A stretch of 9,467 nucleotides of DNA from Bacillota bacterium (GCA_012842235.1 DUTE01000311.1:1-9467); one strand, 5' to 3'. Shown: positions 1 through 7,274, counted from the first letter of the stretch. The notes: a model not told the origin generated them from the letters alone. Program-made: numbers and translations.

Positions 1-416
1 TCACTATAAGCTACTACCTGAAGCTTTTTGACTTTATCAGCTATATATGCTCCCGCTCCTCCTACTGTAACCAAATAAGCGGCTTGATATCTCTTTATGG
101 CCTCTTTAACATCTTTACTTCTTTGTCCTTTACCAATCATCACTTTAAGACCCTTTTGTAGTAAAAATGGTGTAAATGCATCCATACGACTACTAGTAGT
201 AGGGCCAATTGGTCCGCTTATTTCATTTGGTTTTTTGGGACAAGGACCTGCATAATAGAGAGCTTGTCCTTGGAGAGAAAATGGTAGACCTTCTTCAACC
301 ATTCGTTTATGGGCTTGATCTCTTGCTGTAAAAATTCTGCCACTTAACGAAACCCACTGTCCTGACTCTAGATTAGAAACATCTATCTGTGGCAAAACCA
401 GTTTTTCCATACTCAT
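1..416 (-). CDS. fumB: Class I fumarate hydratase, beta subunit (3' end cut off by window)
   Basis: This is the C-terminal-domain subunit of a two-subunit, iron-sulfur fumarase that interconverts fumarate and L-malate in the cytoplasm. I translated it by hand: 138 codons are present, and the frame is still open at base 1. The family is about 180-190 residues, so roughly the last quarter is missing. Family signatures are SGRIFTARDQAHKRM (residues 26-40), YYAGPCP (54-60) and the substrate-site stretch GPTTSSRMDAF (71-81), followed by KVMIGKGQRS and the glycine-rich VTVGGAGAY. The ATG at 416 overlaps the TGA of the alpha subunit (ATGA) and has AAGGAGG at 424-430, seven bases upstream, which decides this start over the in-frame ATG at 410. 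The symbol follows the alpha/beta convention and does not mean E. coli FumB. A tartrate dehydratase beta subunit is the main alternative, since the two families share this fold. Confidence 0.93.
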   Translation of the reverse strand, partial: MSMEKLVLPQIDVSNLESGQWVSLSGRIFTARDQAHKRMVEEGLPFSLQGQALYYAGPCPKKPNEISGPIGPTTSSRMDAFTPFLLQKGLKVMIGKGQRSKDVKEAIKRYQAAYLVTVGGAGAYIADKVKKLQVVAYS

Positions 417-1255
417 AGATAAGCCTCCTTGTGTCTACTAGCATGACAGTTAAGGTTTACTGCTACAGGCATTCCAGCAATATGAGTTGGAAAGGTTCTA
501 ATATGGCAAGATAGTGCTGTTGTTAGCCCCCCTATACCCTGTGGACCTATCCCCGTTTTATTAATGGCTTTAAGTAAAGAACTCTCTTTTGTTGCCCAAA
601 AGGGATCAGGGTTGACAAAAGAAAGATCGCTTAAAAGAGCTTCCTTAGCTAAGAGTGTTGCCTTTTCTGTTGTTCCGCCAATACCTACACCCACAACAAC
701 AGGAGGACATGGCTTTGCTCCAGCATTTTTAACTACGTTGACAACAAATTCTTCAATTTCGTCCCAGGAAGCAGTTGGGTTAAACATTTTTAAACTACTC
801 ATATTTTCACTGCCAAATCCCTTTGGTGCAACTGTTATCTTGACTCTATCTCCACCGACAATTTTTGTGTGAATAACTGCTGGGGTGTTATCTCCGGTGT
901 TTTCACGCTTAAGAGGGTCTTTAACTACACTTTTTCGAAAATACCCAGTCTCATAAGCTTTTTTAACTCCCTCGTTGATTGCTTCTTCTAATGAACTATT
1001 TTGCAAAACTACTTCACTACCCCATTCAACAAAAACTACAGCCATCCCTGTGTCTTGACAGATTGGTGTCTGTTTTTTTTCTGCTAGTTTGTAGTTTTCA
1101 ACGATTATTGAGAGCATTTTCCTAGCATTAGCATCTATTTCTTGGTCTCTAGCTTTTACTAATGCCTCTCTAACATCATTTGGTAAATTCACATTTGCAC
1201 TTAAGAAAAGTTGACATACTGTATCTATAACTACTTCTTTAGATATTTCACGCAT
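413..1255 (-). CDS. fumA: Class I fumarate hydratase, alpha subunit (Fe-S)
   Basis: This is the 280-residue catalytic subunit that holds the [4Fe-4S] cluster of an oxygen-sensitive fumarase. The three expected cluster cysteines are present: C66 in PICQDTG, C183 in KPCPPVVVGVGIGG and C270 in NLNCHASRH. Other family blocks are RENTGDNTPAVIH (118-130), the lysine-containing TVAPKGFGSENMS (141-153) and GIGPQGIGG (235-243). Length is normal for the split alpha subunit. The ATG at 1255 has AAGGTG six bases upstream and lies nine bases after the murD stop. Its own stop overlaps the start of the beta subunit, implying translational coupling and balanced subunit production. L(+)-tartrate dehydratase alpha is a close relative. 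Fumarase is preferred as the commoner function in anaerobic Bacillota, but sequence alone does not fix the substrate. Confidence 0.94.
   Translation of the reverse strand: MREISKEVVIDTVCQLFLSANVNLPNDVREALVKARDQEIDANARKMLSIIVENYKLAEKKQTPICQDTGMAVVFVEWGSEVVLQNSSLEEAINEGVKKAYETGYFRKSVVKDPLKRENTGDNTPAVIHTKIVGGDRVKITVAPKGFGSENMSSLKMFNPTASWDEIEEFVVNVVKNAGAKPCPPVVVGVGIGGTTEKATLLAKEALLSDLSFVNPDPFWATKESSLLKAINKTGIGPQGIGGLTTALSCHIRTFPTHIAGMPVAVNLNCHASRHKEAYL
424..430 (-). promoter_or_regulatory. Ribosome binding site of fumarase beta, inside the alpha gene
   Basis: AAGGAGG on the minus strand lies seven bases before ATG 416 and is embedded in the last codons of the alpha subunit. It fixes the beta start at 416 rather than the in-frame ATG at 410, and supports coupled translation. 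Confidence 0.8.
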
Positions 1256-1264
1256 GATTTCACC

Positions 1265-2644
1265 TTAGCTTTCAGGATTAATATCTTTAACCTTATTTAA
1301 TACAAGTCTTTTAAACTCATTGCCTCTTTCTATATAACTAGAAAACATATCAAAACTTGCACATGCAGGCGAAAGTAAAACGCAATCACCGGCTTTAGCA
1401 ATGGAACTAGCCTTTTTTACAGCTTCCTCAAGGCTATCAACCCGATAAAGTGGAACAAGTCCTTGTAATGAGTTTTCAATTATTGGAGCTGTATCTCCTA
1501 AAGTCACTACAGCTCTTGGCTTTTTTAACTTAACTGCTTCTTTTAATTCATCAAAAGGAATTTTTTTGTCATAACCCCCTGCTATTAATACTACAGGCTC
1601 ATTAAATGCAAGTAAGCCAGCTTTGGCTCTTGCTGGCGAGGTGGCAATTGAGTCATTATAATAACGGATACCTTCAATTGTTGCTAAATACTCTAAACGA
1701 TGCTCTACCCCTCGAAACTCAGAAATAGCCTCTCTAATAGCATTAATATTTGCACCTGCAAAGTAAGCAATTAGGGTTGCAGCTAAGACATTTTCTCTAT
1801 TGTGAAGACCCAATAGTTTTATTGATTCGACCGGGGAGATCTTTATTTCTTTATCTAGCCTTAAGACAATCCACTTGTCCTTGATAAAGGCACCTTCAAC
1901 CCCTAAGGGAAGTGGCTTTTTACTAAAGAGATAGGCTTTGCCTTTGGCCTCTTGAACAAAAGAATTTACAAGTGGATCTTCTGCATTAAAGACTACCACA
2001 TCACTCTTGGTTTGGTGCAAAAACACCTGTTTTTTCGCTTCAATATATTCAGCCATATCTGTATGAACATCTAAATGGTTAGGAGTAATATTTGTAATTA
2101 AAGAGATATTAGGCGAAACGAGCATATCTTGAAGTTGAAAGCTAGATAGTTCTAAAACTACTCTTGTCTCTTCAGACATATCACTGATTTCCTCAAGCAA
2201 AACCTTACCTATATTACCTCCTACTCTAGTATCTAATCCTGAACGAAGAAGCATGTCACCAACTAAGGTAGTTGTAGTAGTTTTGCCTGAACTTCCAGTT
2301 ATGCCAATTATCTTTGCAGGACACAGAGTAAAAAAGAGTTCCATCTGAGTAGAAAATCGTACTCCTTTTTTTCTAGCCTCCTGCAACTGTCTGTTGCTTC
2401 TTGGAATCCCTGGTGTCAAAAACACTATCTCGTATTCATCTAAACCCTCTAGATAACTAGGACCAAGAACCATCTCAATGCCTAGGTTCTTTAGTTTAAA
2501 AAAACGATTCCCAAGTACCTCAGCGCTTTTTATATCTCGTCCGGAAACATTAGCACCTGCTTTCTTTAAATATTTAACCAAAGGTAGGTTCTCAACCCCA
2601 AGACCCACTACTGCTACATTCTTATTGGAAAAGTCTAGATCCAT
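1265..2644 (-). CDS. murD: UDP-N-acetylmuramoyl-L-alanine--D-glutamate ligase (MurD)
   Basis: MurD adds D-glutamate to UDP-MurNAc-L-alanine with ATP, a cytoplasmic step of peptidoglycan precursor synthesis. All three Mur ligase domains can be followed in 459 residues: an N-terminal Rossmann-like UDP-binding part starting VAVVGLGVEN, a central ATPase part with the P-loop GITGSSGKTT (114-123), LELSSFQL (164-171), ITPNHLDVH (186-194) and a carbamylatable lysine region EAKK (202-205), and a C-terminal part with GLHNREN, GVEHRLE and CASFDMFSSYIERG. The conserved NDSKATN stretch reads NDSIATS (330-336). I chose ATG 2644 over the in-frame TTG at 2659: the TTG lies inside the G-rich ribosome binding site (GGGGG at 2653-2657), and starting at ATG gives the usual MDL N-terminus. 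The gene follows the amidase by 48 nt and precedes fumA by 9 nt. Confidence 0.95.
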   Translation of the reverse strand: MDLDFSNKNVAVVGLGVENLPLVKYLKKAGANVSGRDIKSAEVLGNRFFKLKNLGIEMVLGPSYLEGLDEYEIVFLTPGIPRSNRQLQEARKKGVRFSTQMELFFTLCPAKIIGITGSSGKTTTTTLVGDMLLRSGLDTRVGGNIGKVLLEEISDMSEETRVVLELSSFQLQDMLVSPNISLITNITPNHLDVHTDMAEYIEAKKQVFLHQTKSDVVVFNAEDPLVNSFVQEAKGKAYLFSKKPLPLGVEGAFIKDKWIVLRLDKEIKISPVESIKLLGLHNRENVLAATLIAYFAGANINAIREAISEFRGVEHRLEYLATIEGIRYYNDSIATSPARAKAGLLAFNEPVVLIAGGYDKKIPFDELKEAVKLKKPRAVVTLGDTAPIIENSLQGLVPLYRVDSLEEAVKKASSIAKAGDCVLLSPACASFDMFSSYIERGNEFKRLVLNKVKDINPES

Positions 2645-2652
2645 AACAAAAG

Positions 2653-2657
2653 CCCCC
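2653..2657 (-). promoter_or_regulatory. Ribosome binding site of murD
   Basis: The minus strand reads TTGGGGGC eight bases before ATG 2644. GGGGG is one base off GGAGG. It overlaps the in-frame TTG at 2659, arguing that the TTG is part of the binding site and not the start. Confidence 0.55.
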
Positions 2658-2692
2658 AATACTTCTGTTCGCTTAATTTTCTTAGTATTAGC

Positions 2693-4522
2693 TTATCTAA
2701 TATGGTTCATTAAGTACCGTTCAATACCGACAAAAATGCTTTCTGCTATATTTTGTCTATATCTGCTATCTATTAGTTTTTCTTCTTCGATAGAATTGGT
2801 GATAAAGCCTGTCTCGACTAGAATAGAGAGAGGCACATTATTTTGTAACACCCAGAAATCTGCTTGACGTACCCCTCTATCTATGGCTTTTGTGGTTTCT
2901 ATTAAAGATTTTTGAACATATTGTGCTAAGTCCTTTGCGTTTCTTGCACCAGAAACATGATAAGTCTCAATCCCCATTGCCTCTAAATTTGTACTCCCAT
3001 TAACATGTATACTTACAAAGATGTCTGCATCGCTTTTTAAAGATATATCTGTTCGATCCGACAAAGAAACATATACATCTGCATCCCGAGTCAAAATTGT
3101 GCTATAACCAGCCTGCTGAAAGAGGACCGATAACCTAGTAGCAATATCTAAGGTTATTTCTTTTTCTGTTGTTTTACTTCCTACTGCCCCAGGATCATGG
3201 CCTCCATGGCCTGGATCGATAACTATCAATACCTCTTTTAGATCACTTTTAACCAACTGAACTAAGAAAGTGTTAGCATCTTTTTTAAGTACTGCATAGC
3301 CTTTTGTATTCTGAAGTGTAAGGTGTACTCTGAGTGTCTCCTCATCTATCTGAGTAAAAATTGCCTCCTGTAACTGGGGTGTCTTTTTTATTTCTTGAAG
3401 TAGTGACCTTCCATCAGTATCCCGGAAGTCTAACGTAAGAATATTTCGATTTTGATCTGCCTTAACAATTGGCTCACCCACAAAATTAAATTCTAGTACA
3501 GTACCAAGATTATTTTCACTTGTTATGACTTTTTTTAATTGAGCAAGACGTAATGTGCCAATACTTGTTTTAAATAAACTCGCTACAGCTGGCTTAAGTT
3601 GGAGTTGAGTAATTACTTTGTCTCCTTTTTGATAGTATTCAAAAGACTCAGACAGTCCATCATTAACAACTGTTTTTACAGGCCTTCCAGTTAATTTTAC
3701 CCCTTGAAATTCTCTTATCAACTGTGAATTTTCGTTAACATATTCTTTTGGTTCAGGTAGCGAGCCTAAACTTTGAGCCTTAAGCAAGGGTAAGCCGCCA
3801 AGATTAAAATATTCAAAACTATCTACAGAGTAGTAAAATTCAATAATAAGTTTTGACCCTTGTACACTACTCTCTAAAATGCCACCTTGATTTCCTCTAA
3901 TATGCATTGTGACCTTATTACGACTCAATTGCTCAACTCTAACTGAATGAAGTAAAGGATGTTCTATAATTAGCCAGGGGATAGGTTTTGAAAGTGAAGA
4001 CTCTTCAATCTCTAATTTCCAATTGCCTTTGGACGTTTCTTCAATATTATATTTAATCGGCCCTTGATGGTTAACAACAAACACAGCTTTATTGCCCTCT
4101 TCATAAAAATCAACATCTAAAACAGCAGAAGGTAGGCTAAGCTCATCTAAGATTATTTGTCTTTGGGATCCATCCCATTGAACTGCAATTTTTAGTATCT
4201 CTGAAAAAGCGTCCATTGGCAGAAAAAATTCCTGAGCAATAACTCGACAAGGGCTTTTCAATGTCTTTTCAGACCCTTTTACTTTCTTTTCATCTTTAGT
4301 AAAACCAAACTCCTGGTTTTTGTATTTTATAAAGACTTCTTGACCACTAGTTCTTACAGAAGCTACATCTTTAATCGCCTCAACCGGAATATAGATGGTA
4401 CCACTTTCAATTTGAGGGCCATTTTTTAAATCTAGCGGCTTATCTTGCCATAATATGTTTATGCTAGAGCCGAAAACAGATTGAGATAAAGACATAATTA
4501 AAACCAATATAATAAGACCCAT
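2693..4522 (-). CDS. Exported N-acetylmuramoyl-L-alanine amidase (Amidase_3) with AMIN-like and Cu-amine-oxidase-N-like domains
   Basis: This is a cell-wall hydrolase that cleaves the MurNAc-L-alanine amide bond of peptidoglycan outside the membrane. The 609-residue protein begins with a hydrophobic signal segment (about residues 2-18, ending SVFGSS). A copper-amine-oxidase-N-like domain follows (about 20-127, with TIYIPVEAIKDVA and the FFLPMDAFSEI/VQWDG pattern), then two AMIN-like beta domains (about 133-232 and 320-425), which in related proteins bind the wall. The C-terminal Amidase_3 domain (about 430-605) has zinc ligands H439 in DPGHGG, E453 in TTEKEITLD and H506 in VSIHVNG, and catalytic E570 in LVETGFITN. 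All key residues are intact. ATG 4522 is preferred over the in-frame TTG at 4537, because the TTG abuts GGGAGGG at 4529-4535. The gene heads the leftward unit and is divergent from the gene at 4662. Confidence 0.93.
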   Translation of the reverse strand: MGLIILVLIMSLSQSVFGSSINILWQDKPLDLKNGPQIESGTIYIPVEAIKDVASVRTSGQEVFIKYKNQEFGFTKDEKKVKGSEKTLKSPCRVIAQEFFLPMDAFSEILKIAVQWDGSQRQIILDELSLPSAVLDVDFYEEGNKAVFVVNHQGPIKYNIEETSKGNWKLEIEESSLSKPIPWLIIEHPLLHSVRVEQLSRNKVTMHIRGNQGGILESSVQGSKLIIEFYYSVDSFEYFNLGGLPLLKAQSLGSLPEPKEYVNENSQLIREFQGVKLTGRPVKTVVNDGLSESFEYYQKGDKVITQLQLKPAVASLFKTSIGTLRLAQLKKVITSENNLGTVLEFNFVGEPIVKADQNRNILTLDFRDTDGRSLLQEIKKTPQLQEAIFTQIDEETLRVHLTLQNTKGYAVLKKDANTFLVQLVKSDLKEVLIVIDPGHGGHDPGAVGSKTTEKEITLDIATRLSVLFQQAGYSTILTRDADVYVSLSDRTDISLKSDADIFVSIHVNGSTNLEAMGIETYHVSGARNAKDLAQYVQKSLIETTKAIDRGVRQADFWVLQNNVPLSILVETGFITNSIEEEKLIDSRYRQNIAESIFVGIERYLMNHIR

Positions 4523-4528
4523 GACTGA

Positions 4529-4535
4529 CCCTCCC
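4529..4535 (-). promoter_or_regulatory. Ribosome binding site of the amidase gene
   Basis: GGGAGGG lies six bases upstream of ATG 4522 on the minus strand. It immediately follows the in-frame TTG at 4537, so that TTG is very unlikely to be used, and the protein is 609 and not 614 residues. Confidence 0.75.
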
Positions 4536-4661
4536 AAATTTGCTGTTTTTCAAATTCAAGTTAACTTAACTTCTACTTAGTGCTTGCTAAAATAACAGGA
4601 AGAACATGAAAAGACTCGAAGAATAAAACAGATAGTAATATATGTCGAAAATGGAGGAGGA
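4536..4661. promoter_or_regulatory. Divergent intergenic region with a palindrome; promoters expected on both strands
   Basis: Both outward genes need a promoter here. For the leftward amidase unit, the minus strand has an extended -10-like TGTTATTTT (plus-strand 4589-4597) without a convincing -35. For the rightward gene, TAATAT at 4636-4641 could be a -10, again without a good -35. A perfect 10-bp palindrome AAGTTAACTT lies at 4558-4567, between the possible leftward promoter and the amidase ribosome binding site, so it could be an operator. The rightward gene has GGAGGAGG at 4653-4660. The promoter assignments are weak; only the palindrome and binding site are direct observations. Confidence 0.35.
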
Positions 4662-5933
4662 ATGAAAATGCCAGATAATGGCAATAAGATACCTCTATGG
4701 AACAAACGCCACCCTTACCCAACTGCAGACGGTTCATTTATCCAAAGCTGGCTTGTAGATTCTTGGAGTATAGATAGGTGGCAAGATGAACTTAATATAT
4801 TAAAAGAAGCAGATATGAATTATCTCATCCTCGCACCTACTGTAATTGATGAAAGAGGAAAAAAATCCCAAGCAATATATCCTTCGAACCTACCGGGAAT
4901 ATCTTTAATGAAAGGACATGAAAAAACCTTAGACAACTGTCTAAAAGCTGCAGAAAGTTTAGGATTAAAGGTCTTTATTGGGCTAAACGATGATAGACAC
5001 TGGTGGCAACTTTCCGAAGCTGATAAAGAGTGGTTTGTTGCTGAAATGCATAAGGGAAATGCAATTGCCAAAGAACTCTATGAACTTTATAAAGCACGCT
5101 ACCCGGAAACTTTTTACGGCTGGTATTGGGTTTGGGAAATCTCAAATCTTCATATAAAACTACCTAAATATCAAATAATGCTGGCACAAGCTCTCAACAT
5201 TCAACTGGATTTTCTTTCCAATTTGGATAATTCAATGCCTCTTATGCTCTGTCCTTTTATGATTGAAAAAGAAGGAACCCCTCTTAGTGCTTATGAAGCC
5301 TGGAGTAATTTCTTTTCTCATGCTCATTTCCGAAAAGGAGACATCTTCTGCCCTCAAGATGCTGTAGGAGCAGGATGGCTTCGAATGGACACCTTTGTTG
5401 ACTGGTTTGAAGCAATGAAAAAAGCCTGTGATCAAGTAGAAGGACTTCGTTTTTGGTCTGATGTGGAAACCTTTAGACAAAAAGACTGGACTAGTTCCAC
5501 CTTAGATCGTTTTGTAGAACAACTAAAACTACCGTCTCATTTAGTGGATAATTATGTAACTTTTGCCTATTCCCATTATTTTAGTCCTTATATTGTCCCT
5601 AAAGGATACCACCAAGTTTACTTACACTATCTCCAAACAGGTAAACTACCGACAAACAAAGTAAAGCCACCTACAGGCTTATCGATAAAGAAGTGCCATA
5701 ATAAAGTTACATTATCGTGGCAAAAACAAGATATTCAAGATATCTGTGGCTATTTAATCTATGCTAACAATAAATTTATCTCAAGACTTCAACCTAAACC
5801 TGATCCAACCCTAAAATTTACATTAGATAGTAGCTTTAGCCATGATAATAGCTTAGAGGAAACTACTACTTACCAAATTATTGCCTACGATTATGCAGGT
5901 AATATGTCTGAACCTGTTTATATGAAGATCTAA
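4662..5933 (+). CDS. DUF4434-like glycosidase-type TIM-barrel protein with C-terminal fibronectin-III-like domain
   Basis: The function is not established. The N-terminal part resembles DUF4434, a family with a glycoside-hydrolase-like TIM barrel: GSFIQSWLVDSWSIDRWQDE (24-43), MNYLILAPTV (52-61), LGLKVFIGLNDD (100-111), FYGWYWVWEISN (151-162), a FCPQDAVGAGW turn (229-239) and LRFWSDVETF (262-271). E159 and E269 sit at strand ends where catalytic acids lie in related barrels, and aromatic residues are abundant, as in sugar sites; both points are inference. Residues about 334-423 look like a fibronectin type III domain (PPTGLSI, VTLSWQ, GYLIYANN, YQIIAYDYAGNMSEP). The 423-residue protein has no signal peptide or membrane segment, so it appears cytoplasmic, unusual for an FnIII-bearing hydrolase. 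ATG 4662 is only 1-4 bases from GGAGGAGG; ATG 4668 (two codons later) has better spacing and may be the true start. It stands alone between a divergent promoter region and a terminator. Confidence 0.75.
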   Translation: MKMPDNGNKIPLWNKRHPYPTADGSFIQSWLVDSWSIDRWQDELNILKEADMNYLILAPTVIDERGKKSQAIYPSNLPGISLMKGHEKTLDNCLKAAESLGLKVFIGLNDDRHWWQLSEADKEWFVAEMHKGNAIAKELYELYKARYPETFYGWYWVWEISNLHIKLPKYQIMLAQALNIQLDFLSNLDNSMPLMLCPFMIEKEGTPLSAYEAWSNFFSHAHFRKGDIFCPQDAVGAGWLRMDTFVDWFEAMKKACDQVEGLRFWSDVETFRQKDWTSSTLDRFVEQLKLPSHLVDNYVTFAYSHYFSPYIVPKGYHQVYLHYLQTGKLPTNKVKPPTGLSIKKCHNKVTLSWQKQDIQDICGYLIYANNKFISRLQPKPDPTLKFTLDSSFSHDNSLEETTTYQIIAYDYAGNMSEPVYMKI

Positions 5934-5939
5934 ATATCT

Positions 5940-5968
5940 AAAAAGGCCAGATTTTCTGGCCTTTTTTT
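5940..5968. terminator. Bidirectional rho-independent terminator
   Basis: The arms AAAAAGGCCAGA (5940-5951) and TCTGGCCTTTTT (5955-5966) form a perfect 12-bp stem with a TTT loop, followed by more T. The A-rich left arm gives a U-tract in the other direction. It sits between two convergent stop codons (TAA ending at 5933, and the leftward TAA at 5969-5967), so it can end transcription from both sides. Confidence 0.95.
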
Positions 5969-6581
5969 ATTCAATTACATATTCAAACTCAGACTGTTTT
6001 GTATAGATAGTCACTTGTCTTAGCTCTGGGGTATAACCCATAATTTCTACCTTATCCAAATCAGTTGCTGTAGTAATATATTTTTGTGTTAAAGGCCCCA
6101 CAAATGAACCGGTAAAGCTGCCCAAAATAAGAGCAAGAAACATGCTCCAGATATTAGCTTGCTTTGTGGAAAAAAGAAGAATAACAAATAAAAGTGATGC
6201 TAAAAAGTTACTTGCAGCAAGACTAGTGCCACACCTTTGATGAATAGCTAAATTTTTCTCTCCATTCTGCATACGAGACAAACCTATTTTTGAGGCATTA
6301 TAAATCATCTCAGGATCGGCTATCCCCCTGATAACAAAACCTTCTTCTGTAGCATAGCCAGCAAGATGAGTTAGTCCATACCTTTCCTCTATAACATTAA
6401 CTGTTGCATGTTCAAGAGCGTGATTTCTTCTTATTGTTCTATTTGTAGCTATCTTAAAAAATTGGCCTGGCATAGTCAGTAAAGTCATAAAAGACTGTAC
6501 CGTATAACCTAAGGGTACAAGCCACATTAAAAGCAAAGCATAAAATAAAAGTGGCAGAAGAAAAAACAAAAGGATAATCAT
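5967..6581 (-). CDS. DUF6391-like three-helix membrane protein with HxxEH motif
   Basis: This is a 204-residue integral membrane protein of unknown function. It has an N-terminal hydrophobic helix (about 2-25), a soluble segment (about 40-118), two more helices (about 121-138 and 143-163) and a soluble C-terminal tail. The soluble segment holds the most striking block: RRNHALEHATVNVIEE (51-66), then LAGYATEEGFVIRG (73-86) and LAIHQRCGTS (111-120). This pattern recalls DUF6391, a family I associate with cyanobacteria and Bacillota; the match is from memory and was not searched. H54-x-x-E57-H58 is an inverted zinc-binding motif, and H114 and C117 are further possible ligands, so a metal site or protease is conceivable but unproven. 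ATG 6581 has AAGGGAGG nine bases upstream. It lies 24 nt after the upstream gene's stop, implying co-transcription. Confidence 0.78.
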   Translation of the reverse strand: MIILLFFLLPLLFYALLLMWLVPLGYTVQSFMTLLTMPGQFFKIATNRTIRRNHALEHATVNVIEERYGLTHLAGYATEEGFVIRGIADPEMIYNASKIGLSRMQNGEKNLAIHQRCGTSLAASNFLASLLFVILLFSTKQANIWSMFLALILGSFTGSFVGPLTQKYITTATDLDKVEIMGYTPELRQVTIYTKQSEFEYVIE

Positions 6582-6605
6582 AGATAACTACCTCCCTTAG
6601 AGCTT

Positions 6606-7274
6606 TCAATGGGGATTCCAATCAGCATCATACTCAGCGGTATCAAAAAACTGCCAATGAACAACCTCTCCTCTTTCACTATACCTCAATTCTAACTGAT
6701 ATACACCTTGAGGTATAGGATTTGGAAGACCACTTACTTCAAACTTTTTAAGTTTGTCTTTTTCTAAAATAAATTCTTCAGTAATAATATCTGCCTTCTT
6801 AGTACCGTTTGGCTCTAAGAGCACTATACTATGAACTGTCAATTTGCTTTTGGTACCATTATAAAGCCCAATAAATGCAAATAATTGTTCTCCATAACCA
6901 TGAGTTGGTGAATAAAAAACATGAAAATCAACATAAAAACTATTTGGCTTTAAACCATTATCTCCTCTAATTTCCAAGTGATTTCTGCCTATTTCTGCTA
7001 AAAAATCAAATGTATAATTGCTGTAACCGTCAGCTTCAATCTTCACTTGGTAGAGTCCTGGCTTAAGATCTTCAAAACTAAACAAACCCATCTCATCTGT
7101 CTTTGTTTCTAAGCGTGAAAGACTTATTTTGGCATTAGGAACTACATCACCAAAGATATCACACACTCTTCCTTCAACAATACTTACTGGAGGAATTGAG
7201 CGAGCAAGAATCATTAAAACAAACGCAAACAAGACTATTACACTAAAAACCTTAAACCGAGATATTTTTTTCAC
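6606..7274 (-). CDS. Membrane-anchored protein with carboxypeptidase-regulatory-like (Ig-fold) domain
   Basis: This is a 222-residue protein of unknown function. Residues about 8-25 form one hydrophobic segment after a positively charged start (MKKISRFK), which fits an N-terminal anchor or uncleaved signal. Residues about 31-93 match the carboxypeptidase-regulatory-like pattern: VEGRVCDIFGDVVPNAKISL, then T-DEMGLFSFEDLKPGLYQVKIEADGY. In other proteins this beta-sandwich is a structural or binding module. The rest (about 110-222) looks all-beta and matches no family I recognise, with FHVFYSPTHGYGEQLFAFIG and a C-terminal YQLELRYSERGEVVHWQFFD. The start is GTG at 7274, supported by AGAGGTG at 7281-7287, six bases upstream. 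It begins just past the terminator of the ABC unit, so it probably has its own promoter, though none is clear in the short gap. It is followed 24 nt later by the HxxEH membrane protein. Confidence 0.78.
   Translation of the reverse strand: MKKISRFKVFSVIVLFAFVLMILARSIPPVSIVEGRVCDIFGDVVPNAKISLSRLETKTDEMGLFSFEDLKPGLYQVKIEADGYSNYTFDFLAEIGRNHLEIRGDNGLKPNSFYVDFHVFYSPTHGYGEQLFAFIGLYNGTKSKLTVHSIVLLEPNGTKKADIITEEFILEKDKLKKFEVSGLPNPIPQGVYQLELRYSERGEVVHWQFFDTAEYDADWNPH

Noticed and set aside
564..872. Plus-strand open frame of 102 codons opposite fumarase alpha.
   Set aside because: It lies wholly antisense to a well-supported gene, has no ribosome binding site of note and encodes a low-complexity Ser/Thr/Pro-rich product.
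2645..2692. Possible attenuator hairpin between the amidase and murD (AATACT and AGTATT on the minus strand).
   Set aside because: The stem is six A/T-rich pairs with a long loop and no following U-tract, too weak to call.
2478..2867. Plus-strand open frame of 129 codons spanning the murD/amidase junction.
   Set aside because: It is antisense to the ends of two clear genes and resembles no protein; it is a shadow frame.
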